Shown here one piece after another: positions 55,901 through 64,000 of a stretch of DNA of 64,000 nt. The stretch is from Adiantum capillus-veneris (Eukaryota > Streptophyta > Polypodiopsida > Polypodiales > Pteridaceae), in NCBI GenBank assembly GCA_014529385.2, contig CM043959.1, positions 12,648,809 to 12,712,808 of the forward strand. Direction: 5' to 3'. Below the pieces are notes generated by a model. It did not search any database. It was given only the letters and a program-made list of their open reading frames with translations, and was not told the origin of the DNA. Numbering within the stretch: position 1 is the first letter of the stretch; the number at the start of each line of letters is the position of its first letter. Position numbers and translations under genes: made by a program.

Positions 55901-57256
55901 AAATTTGACTACGAGTCCAAGTCTAGCAAGTGCGGATACAGACAAGAGATTCTTCTTGATCCCAGGTACATAAAGTGCATCAACAAGTGTGAAGGAACTG
56001 CCATTAGCAGCAGTGAGCACAATCTTTCCAACTCCCTGAACTGGATAAGAGGCGTTGTTGGCACAAGTGACTGAATTCCCATGAGGGACAGACTCAAGAG
56101 AGGTAAACAATTCACGATGTGAGGTAATGTGCTTTGTAGCACCACTGTCGAAATACCACACATGTGAATCTGCAGCAACTGACAAGCATGCATCATGGAC
56201 AGCAGGATTGTAAGTGCACTCTGCGCTAAAAGCCCATTCTGCATCAACATCAGCATCACAATCTCCTTTCACAGAAGACTCAACAATGGCTGCATTTGTA
56301 GTGGAACCAGCATTTGCAGTGGAACCACCCTCTTTCTTCTTAGCCTCTTTGGCCTTCAACTTAGGACACGACTTGATCAAGTGATCATTGGCTTTACAAT
56401 AATGGCAACGCATCTTCTTTTTGCCCTTATCACCAGAATTGCCAGACGAAGTGCTGCCAGCAGAAGCATTAGGAACAGAATTTTTGCCACTCGCAGCAGA
56501 ACCATAAGAAGTGGCTGCATTACTGTTACCACCCTTTCTTTGAGAAGCAATAAAAGCCTGTTCAACTGCACGCTGCCTAGTCCTGTTTTTTCTAGAAAGT
56601 GACTCTTGCAACAGCAATGTGCATAATGCATCAAACTTGACAACTTCAGGATTTCCTTGTGTCATCAGTCTCCAAGTACTAGCAAAAGTCTGGTAGGAAT
56701 CTGGTAAGGCATCAAGAACAGTCTGCACAAGGGAACTGTCCGAAATGACTTCACCTGCAGAAATGAGTTGCTCATTGATATCCTTGACACTAGCAAGGAA
56801 AGTGTCCATATCATCTTCCTCATGCATAATCTTCGACTCTAGCTCTTTACGCAGCAAAGCAATTTTAGCCTCATTGCGGCTTGCATAAAGACCTGCTAGA
56901 ATATCCCAAGCCTGTTTTGCAGATTTTGATGAACGGATGTGAGGAATAATGGTGCGCTTCACAGACAACGCAATCAATGCATGAGCCTGCGCATCCTTAA
57001 CATCCCAACGAGCTTGTTCTGCCGTAGGCAAAACAACTCTAACAGCTGCAATCCTTGCAGCAAGACCTGCAACATCCTCAACATCGCCTACATCTTCAGA
57101 ACCAGGACGTACATCAATGCCCTTCACAATGTTCCAGACACCTTTTGACACAAGAACATGTTGCATCATATAAGCCCACATAGGGTAGTTGTCCCCATCC
57201 AACCTGTCCTCAGCAGCAAACATCTTGAACACATCTGTGTTGTTGTTGTCAGCCAT
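52970..57256 (-). pseudogene. Copia gag-pol polyprotein (two single-base frameshifts)
   Basis: The ATG at 57256 (MADNNNTDVFKMFAAED) is preferred to an in-frame ATG 20 codons upstream. Domains in order: gag (UBN2-like), CCHC knuckle (CHYCKANDHLIKSC, about 56408-56366), protease (WYFDSGATKHI near 56150), GAG-pre-integrase (LWHARFGHLNFASL, CEGCILGKMQRSKF), integrase core with D (HSDVCG), D (RSDRGG) and E (NGVAERKNRS), copia RT (GTKWVYKLKLKPDGE; YVDD at 53916-53927) and RNase H (DSDWAG, SSCEAEYRA, LADLFTKAL). A one-base loss in the G6 run at 55340-55345 and a one-base gain near 54236 break the frame. No catalytic residue is otherwise missing. Confidence 0.93.
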
Positions 57257-57535
57257 GGTAAATGCTGCACCTGATGTGAAAACTGCCCGAAAATAGGAGA
57301 AATGGAGCGGGAACAACTTGTGCTATATAGCACAAACCGTAGAAGACTATAAGGCACCTGTTATGCAGAAAACGGCACTGACAAAAAATCTGCACAAAAT
57401 GACGAAATAGCCTGTGCAGTACTGCCTGTAGTGGAAACAGAGGCCGAAATGAGCCCAAATCAAAATTCTGAGCAGACGTGTGCTGGAGCAGCTGGCGACT
57501 AAGCCCGGGAGGACGTGACCTGCTCTGATACCAAT

Positions 57536-57762
57536 TGTTGGAATTAGGGTTGCAGAGAAACACACACAGCTTGGAGAAGACGAAGGAAGCTCAAGGCACA
57601 CAATAGAGAGTGTGTTACTTAGTGTGCAATGGAAAGATAGTTAGCCCTAGAGTGATGGGCGTATATACAATGCACGGGGGAAAAAACCTCCTAAAGAGGG
57701 AAAAAATGCCCCGACGGTCCTAGTGTGCTCACACACATCACTACCACATGTATATGGTAACA
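57536..57762 (-). repeat. 5' LTR of the copia element
   Basis: 227 bp, two differences from the 3' LTR; next to the primer site at about 57517-57533. Confidence 0.95.
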
Positions 57763-57767
57763 AAATG

Positions 57768-58924
57768 TGCGAAAGACATATTGTCAGCCCTTGCTTTAGG
57801 GAAGAAAGAGGAACCATTCACCTTGCAAGATGGTTATCTTCTCCATGGCAATAGGCTATGTGTTACTCACTCCCTTGGTGAGAAAGTCATGTATGAATAC
57901 GATGCTTCTCCCTATGGGGGGCATCAAGGGATTCAACCTACTCTTCGAGGAGTAGAAACATACTTCTATTGGTCTACCATGAAAGTGGACATACAAGAGT
58001 ATGTTTCAAGATGTGTGGTATGCAAAAAGACCAAGTATGAGAAGGGAAACAACCTAAATTCCTCCAGCCATTGCCCATCACCAATTCAACATGGGAAAGT
58101 ATATCTATGGATTTTATCTTTGGATTACCCAAGTCTATCCATGGGAATACGAGAATATGGACAATAGTCGACAGGTTTAGCAAGCAAGCACACATTATTC
58201 CGGTCAAAAAGACTATTAAGGCACACCAAATGGCAACCCTCTTCATATAAAATATTTTCAAATACCATGGATTGCCAACATCCATCGTGTCAAATAGAGA
58301 TCCTAGAATGATCAGTAACTTTTGGAAGGGTCTCTTTGAAAATCTAGGTACAAAATTGAATTTCTCTTCAGCCTATCACTCACAAACGGATGGCCAAAGT
58401 GAGATAGCCAATCTTACGATTCTTGATCTACTAAAGACTTATGTTACATAAGTAGATCAAGGCTCACAATGGGAGAAGTATTTACCCCTTGTAGAGTATG
58501 CGTACAATAATACTACCCATACTACTACAGGAAAGACACCTTTTGAGACCATAGAGGGAAGACCAAAATGTCCCTTGCTACTCAAAGTACATGGGAAGAT
58601 CTTCGTTGCCGATGAGTATAGCCGCACCTACAAGAACCTTTCCAAAAGATTAAGGAGGCTATATCCATCTCTCAACAAAGGCAAAAAGCTGTTGATAAGC
58701 ACAGAAGGGCCTTGACGCCGTGCAAAAATCCTACGGGCCATCAAAAGTATTATGCTAAACTAGCAAAAAGATATTATGGTCCCTCTCAAATCTTGAAGCC
58801 ACTCAATGACATGGCTTATCAACTCAAGTTGCCCAACCATTGGCTCATACACAATGCTTTTCATGTGAGCCTACTCAAGCCTTACAAAGGAGAGTCACCA
58901 ACAAACCCAAAGAGTACATCTTAG
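57768..58924 (+). pseudogene. Element H integrase (broken)
   Basis: The zinc-binding part (GGHQGIQPTLRGVETYFYW, then CVVCKKTKYEKG) is followed by a frameshift. The core continues in another frame near 58170-58560, with IIPVKKTIKAHQM, SIVSNRDPRM (58293-58295 aat: the second catalytic Asp has become Asn) and DGQSEIANL. Stops are seen at about 58248 and 58449. The C-terminus (AKRYYGPSQILKPLNDMAYQ, HWLIHNAFHVSLLKPY) ends at a stop at 58922-58924 without a chromodomain. Confidence 0.82.
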
Positions 58925-59103
58925 AGAAAAGATCTCTCGTTGAGACAAGATTTGGACCGACCAGCAAGAAGCAAAATACCACTCAGTTTGCTGAAACAAT
59001 TCAAGGCTAGAATATAGAAACTAGTGGGTACTTTCACCACAACAAGGAAAGCACAAACCACTATTGAAAAACAACACAACAAAAGAAGCCTACTAAGCAA
59101 AGA

Positions 59104-60145
59104 ATGACTACCACGGAGAAACAACAAACTAGTGGTAGCATTGCAGGAGAGGGACACCATGAGTATGGCAACAACCCAATAATCGATACTGGCAATTTAC
59201 CTATGGTGAAGCTGAATAAGTTGAAACAACTACAAAGAGAACCTCTTAAAGGTAGGTTAGTCATGAAAAAACCCAATCGGTCTACTTTATCCTATGCTTT
59301 TGCTATGACTATATATGAGACAAACCAGACCGATTTGGATGTCATCACCCAAGGATGTGCTATAGCCATCTAATCTGTTTGGAATACCATTGTCAATGCA
59401 ATCAGCCAGATGATGGAAGTCCAGGCTTCCACTTCCAACTCAGACATAACAAGGCTCAAGGAACAACTACGTTAGGCCAATGCTAAGTTGGAAAGACTGC
59501 GGAAAGACAATGCGGGATGGCCAGCTCAACTTCTGAAATTACAAATGCAGAAATAACAACATGAAAGAGAGATGGAGGGACTTCAAAATAAAATCAACAA
59601 GCTTACTGAGGAAAATAGGGTCATGTCAAAAATGAAGGTTGAAGCAAAGAGAGAAGCTGATTGCTTTGAAACCCTGCTTGAGGACAAAAGATCATACTAC
59701 ATGGAACTGTATCAGAAGCATAACCTTGTGAAGGATGCCATCATGCCAAAATATATTTATCATGAGCTAGTACAGATTGTTGATAGGAATGGAGATTTGA
59801 CCCTCAATGTAACTGATTTGGAGAATTTTATTGAGACATCTGAGTCTAATCTCCAAGGAAAGACAACTCAGTACACTACAACGTTAGCCAATCAAGCCCT
59901 TCTAGAAAATCTAGAAAGCCAAAAAAACCAAAATGAAGACCATGAGGATGAGGAAGAAGAGGATGATGATCAAACCTAGGACCAAAGGACTCATAAGAAG
60001 GATGATGATGATGATGATGGTCAATGTGAACACAATATAGGCTTAGCTGCAGAGGTGGCTCAACAACCACTGGAAGTAAACCTCCAAATCATGCTACAGA
60101 CAAGCCAGCTAATAGGGACAAACAGAATCCACTTGATCAAATAAC
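59104..60145 (+). pseudogene. Element H additional ORF: coiled-coil protein with acidic tail, unknown function
   Basis: A reading frame after integrase, in one phase, starts MTTTEKQQTSGSIAGEGHH and is interrupted by stops at 59371-59373, about 59473, about 59553 and 59977. It encodes a K/E/Q-rich helix with heptad character (EMEGLQNKINKLTEENRV, then EAKREADCFETLLED), a conserved-looking middle (YHELVQIVDRNGDLTLNVTD) and a D/E-rich tail before and after the stop at 59977. No membrane segment, zinc knuckle or chromodomain is seen. It is in the place where some gypsy elements carry an extra (env-like or antisense) gene; I do not recognise it. Confidence 0.6.
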
Positions 60146-60349
60146 TAGCAGCACCACCTGCTAGGGACAAACAAAATTCACTTGATCGACAAACTATCGG
60201 ACATGTAGACGATAGTCAACGTAAGGGTAAAGCCATCTTGTTGGAAACTGATTATGAGTCTGACCACAATAACTCCAATGAGATGTTGATATTAAACAAG
60301 AGCCTGCAGAAATAGAAACATCTTGAAATCTAGAAGTCCTTATGACAAG

Positions 60350-61103
60350 TGTAATAGGAGTGGCCTATGAACTTTGAGAATAGCGGAATTAAGAGAATTA
60401 AGGTGAGCATTTTTGTGAGATCACTTTGAGAACATAGAGGGTGAACTTAACTGATGGTAGCAACATAAACATAGTACTTAATTAACTTGGCATGAACAAT
60501 ACTTTTGCAAGAGAGAGAGTATTAAAGAACATGACAATAGTTGAGGACCGGATTTCCTTGGAGCCGGTCCCCCCTCCAAAAGACGTTTGTATTATAGATT
60601 CTCCCTTCAAGAGAGACTTTGTTACAATACAATCTTTGTGTTCCTTGTGACCTTGGTGATGCTATGAAGATGGAAAGCTTCATGCATCATGAGCTTAACA
60701 TAAGCTTTGCAAAAAGCATTAACTATCCCAAGCCTCAGTCCCAAGGCCTCAAACACCTTCGAAGGTGGAGAGAGCTAGCAGGGAATGAGGGTAGGGAACA
60801 GGAAGAAGAAACATTCCATAGGAGAACGAAATAGTTCCTCACTTATCATCACTCTTCTTGCTTAGCATAGCACAATAGCATAAAAATGAAGATGAAGAAG
60901 ATGGCAAGCTTAAGTATTGAAACATGGCTCTTGGTTGGATTTGCATTCCATAGCCAAGAGTGTTGGTGTAGGCTCTCCACTTCTCAAGAAGCTTGGAGAA
61001 GGAGATGGAGCTCTTGCATTTTGCACTCCACACAATGAGAGAATGTGTGTGTGTGTGTGTGTGTGTGGAAGAATATACCCCCCCTCTCATGCTTGGTCCA
61101 CAC

Positions 61104-61134
<31 letters not shown>

Positions 61135-61992
61135 TCGTATTATTTTATTATTTCATTTGGACATGTGTCCTCTTTTTCTCTTTGAGAGAAAGAACTTAAT
61201 TATTTACTTTTATATATCTAAATTCTCATTGGACCCCTTTAAAACCTAACCAATAGTATTCAAGCACATCATGAGAGCCACACGTGGAGGATCATTTGAA
61301 CATGTGTCTTTTATACTTATTAAGTCATTTGGTTGAATTGAATACTTCAAGGACTTAGTCAATCAAGCAAGCATGTGTCTTTTATGCTTCTTAAGTCATT
61401 TGTTTTGAATTAAATACTTCAAGCCTTAGTCAATCAAGCATGGATGTTCATGCCTCTTAAGAATCTATCTTTGAATTTAACATTTCAAAAACCTTAGTCA
61501 TTTAAGCATAAAAATCACCTGAAGCTTTGGGCAAGGTTCCACAACCACTTTAAGTGTCTTAGCACCTCATGCTTGAGTACTATTCCCACCTCGAGGTTAG
61601 CCCTAGCTTGCGTAAGGTCAAATGAATTTTTAACACTAACTTTTGGAGGTCTTTAATAAAGCTAACCCTAAAGTCTTTTAAACTCCATTAGATGCACGTT
61701 GCTCTTTGATAGACTACCTCCATTTGGACCCCTTTTGAGATGTAACCATCTCCCCTCTTGGTCCCTTGTTGAGGTAAATCTAAAAGCACTTATTGCAGAT
61801 TGCTCTTTGGTAGACCTTCTCCTTTTGGACCCCTATTGAGATGCAACCATTTCTCCTTTCGGTCCCCTGTTGAGATAGGTCTAGAAGCACATATATATAC
61901 TAACTCTTCTTCCCCTTTTATCTTCCCATATTAAGTGATCAGTTTAATATGAGAAAATCATTTGGTAAAGTTAGATATTATATTTTATGACA
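60350..61992 (-). repeat. 3' LTR of element J
   Basis: On the minus strand it starts tgtcataaaatataat at 61992, next to a polypurine tract (caagagagaggtaa), and ends cctattaca at 60350; 1643 bp. It contains a (tg) run at 61044-61066 and a ct run at 61106-61135. Same family as the H LTR, opposite orientation. Confidence 0.83.
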
Positions 61993-64000
61993 TTACCTCT
62001 CTCTTGAAATCATAGTCATCCTCGACTACCTCGACTATGAGGTAGAGAAGATAAAGCTTAGCCATTAGTCCATGTTTCTTAGCGGGTAGAGGATCCCTTT
62101 TTACCCTACGACATCATTTCAGAATGGATTACTAATCCATTTGGTGGTCGGGAGTCTTAGCTGTCGTAAGTATGTCTGCTCTTTAGTCCATATCATACTT
62201 CCAAAGTAGAGTGACAAGTTCTACTTGGTGTTTGGGAGACATCGTCACCACAAACATGATCCTAAGCATGCATACTTCTTAAATTTTGTGCACAATAAAA
62301 GAAAGAGAATGAGTCTTATAAGACAAAAACGTTGTTCATTTAAAATGCATTTTCATTTGCTACTCTAGTTTAGCATTGTAAGCATTGACAAGGTTCACAT
62401 TATCTTTAAGCTAGGTTCCTTGCATCCATCTAGCATCTTTAAAATGATAATTCTTAAACTTAACAAGATATCATTGGATAATCTTACCATTCCTTAGTAC
62501 CTTGTCTCTGTGTCGAAGAATCGATTTGGGCTACAACATCTCTTCTTGATCTTCATCTCTAGCGGGTCCTCCATTATTGATTCTTTTGGTGGCTCTCTTT
62601 TGTAAGGCTTGAGTAGGCTCACATGGTTAACATTGTGAATGAGCCAATGATTAGGCAAATTTAATTGATAAGCCATCTCATTAATTGGCTTAAGAATTTA
62701 AAAAGTACCATAGTATCTTTTTGCTAGTTTAGCATGATACTCTTGGTGGCCCGATAGAATCTTACACGTAGTATGCCTTAGATGAGCCTTTAGAAACTTT
62801 AGCAAGACCCAATCATTTTCTTAAAGGCTAAGGCTCTTCTGTGCTTATTAGCAGCAACCCTTTTTGCCTTTGCTGTAAGATGGATATAACCATTTTTACT
62901 CTTTGGAAAAGATTCTTGTAAGTCTCAGCTATATTCATCAGCAGCGAAGATCTTCCCATATATCTTAAGTAGTAGGGGACTTTTGGATTATTCATCAGCA
63001 GGCAAAGATCTTCCCATATATCTTAAGTAGTAGGGGACTTTTGGATCTTCCCTCTTTAATCTCGAAAGGTGCTTTCCCCATAGACGTTTGTACAATGTCA
63101 TTGTATGCATACTCTATAAGAGGTAGGTACTTCTTTCATTGAGAACGTTGATCTACTTCCATGACTTAGGATTTTAGTAGATTTAAGAATCGTTCATTAT
63201 TTCACTTTGGTCATCCGTTTGTGGATAATAGTCCAAAAGAGAAATTTAATCTACTTCCTAATTTTTCAAAGAGATCCTTCTAGAAACTAATGGTCATTCT
63301 AGGATCTTTGTCCGACACTATGGATGTTGGCAAGCCATGATACTTGAAAAGTTGAGATCTAGAGAGGGTTACCATTTGATGTGCCTTAATAGTCTTTTTG
63401 ACAAGCATAGAGTGTGTTTTCTTGCTAAGCCTGTCGGCTGAAACAATCCAAGTTGCTTCCCACGATCAAATTTCAATTTTCGGTATACCGCGCATTTTGA
63501 AACATACTCTTTGTATGTTTACATTTCATGGTAGACCAACAGAAATACATTTCTACTCCTCGAAGAGTAGATTATCAAATGCCTCTTTGCCCCGCATAAG
63601 GAGAGGCATGGGATTCAGGCATTAGTTTCTTATTGTATGGGTGAGTAACACATAGCCTATTGCCGTTTGGAAGATAACCATCCTTCAGGATGAATGGTTC
63701 TTTTTTTCCTTCCCTAATGCAAAGGCTGTAATTACCTACTTAAAGTCTTGATCAGTAGCATACTCATCTATCATAAAAGATAGATCATTGTGAGTTGCTA
63801 TAGACACCACATTTACCCTTGGCCATTGTGAAAGTGCATCGACCACTTGATTGTGCTTGCTAGCAATGTGAGCAATGTGGCCTGAAGATTTTTGTCCATC
63901 GTGAGTTTGAATGCGGCTGGAGCATTTGTCACGCCAAAACTTGCAAATAGATCTTCTACCCACAGCACGAGAAATCTATTTTTTATAGGGATCCTATTTA
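61993..64000 (-). pseudogene. Element J RNase H end, integrase and chromodomain (broken)
   Basis: At the right edge the frame reads IAHIASKHNQVVDALSQWPR and then THNDLSFMIDEYATDQDF. The core has SIVSDKDPRM near 63300 and PFEIKEGRSKSP near 63060. The C-terminus reads MAYQLNLPNHWLIHNVNHVS and, after a frame change, YLVKFKNYHFKDARWMQ (about 62470-62420), a chromodomain preceded by a stop. A 58-59-bp tandem duplication lies at 62935-63052. Between about 62400 and 61993 there is no counterpart of the extra ORF of element H. Confidence 0.78.

Larger units (their letters stand above)
52668..57762 (-). mobile_element. Ty1/copia retrotransposon, full length, young
   Basis: Two 227-bp LTRs (52668-52894 and 57536-57762) are flanked by the exact duplication aaatg (52663-52667 and 57763-57767). 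I see two differences between the LTRs (gctcgagg/gctcaagg and ccccggcgg/ccccgacgg), under 1%. On the minus strand the primer site attggtatcagagcagg follows the 57536 LTR and the polypurine tract caggggggatt precedes the 52894 LTR. One gag-pol frame spans the interior apart from two one-base frameshifts. Confidence 0.96.
47612..60349 (+). mobile_element. Gypsy 'element H' (plus), carrying a copia insertion, 3' end outside window
   Basis: 5' LTR 47612-48965, primer site, gag, protease, RT, RNase H, integrase and an additional reading frame. A copia element occupies 52668-57762. At 60350 it is cut by element J, so the polypurine tract and 3' LTR should lie beyond J, outside the window. The left flank tgaac (47607-47611) would be the target duplication. 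Confidence 0.82.
60350..64000 (-). mobile_element. Gypsy chromovirus 'element J' (minus), runs off the window
   Basis: 3' LTR, polypurine tract, chromodomain, integrase, and the RNase H end at the window edge. Its 5' half lies to the right. It inserted into element H; the flank acaag at 60345-60349 would be its target duplication. Confidence 0.8.

Noticed and set aside
60350-61992. This LTR as the 3' LTR of element H
   Set aside because: It is in the opposite orientation, its polypurine tract lies on its right side, and a minus-strand pol continues to the right, so it belongs to element J.
1-64000. tRNA or rRNA genes
   Set aside because: The only tRNA-like matches are primer sites next to LTRs; no cloverleaf or rRNA sequence was recognised by eye.

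Overview
The window is nuclear DNA from a land plant with a large, repeat-rich genome. The evidence is chromodomain Ty3/gypsy elements with tRNA-iMet-type primer sites, a Ty1/copia element, plant L1-like LINEs, TTTAGGG-type (telobox) motifs, and a plastid-type S4-domain gene with phase-consistent spliced exons. An early-diverging plant such as a fern would fit the endonuclease-bearing Helitron and the very long intron, but the species cannot be read from the sequence. Almost everything is transposable element, most of it broken and nested.

Left part (1-12.5 kb): gypsy element A (5' LTR cut by the window edge, 3' LTR ending at 11236) lies inside a LINE reverse transcriptase. A non-coding LTR element C (4483-7835) lies inside A's RNase H region, with a 5-bp target duplication (cgtgt). 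From 12.5 to 19.4 kb come a gypsy leader/gag relic, an L1-like LINE (ORF1 plus endonuclease, no RT), a second LINE ORF1 relic on the minus strand, and another gag/protease relic.

Middle (19.9-42.1 kb): one host gene on the minus strand, an S4-domain (YlmH / PSII-S4-like) protein. Exon 1 with a transit-peptide-like N-terminus is at 41874-42101. Four further exons are at 20792-19989. The intervening ~21-kb intron is filled with gypsy B (22280-25976), relic G, gypsy D (26926-35485, interrupted by a solo C LTR and a solo A LTR, both with exact target duplications), a second copy of the L1-like LINE (minus), and a 1.5-kb TRIM-like element E (35604-37150, duplication aaggc). The exons for the C-terminal S4 domain were not found.

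Right part (42.3-64 kb): a decayed Helitron on the minus strand encodes Rep, a PIF1 helicase and a C-terminal exonuclease/endonuclease/phosphatase-type endonuclease. This is the Helentron/Helitron2 arrangement. It is interrupted by an LTR fragment and cut by gypsy H (from 47612). H has an extra coiled-coil, acidic reading frame after its integrase. A nearly intact, young copia element (52668-57762, duplication aaatg) is inserted in H, and H is cut at 60350 by gypsy J of the same LTR family, in opposite orientation and running off the window.

The gypsy families A, B, C, D and G share one ~40-bp LTR core (TATA box plus downstream block) although the rest of their LTRs differ. Two families carry dense telobox arrays in U3. 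No rRNA, tRNA or CRISPR was seen.
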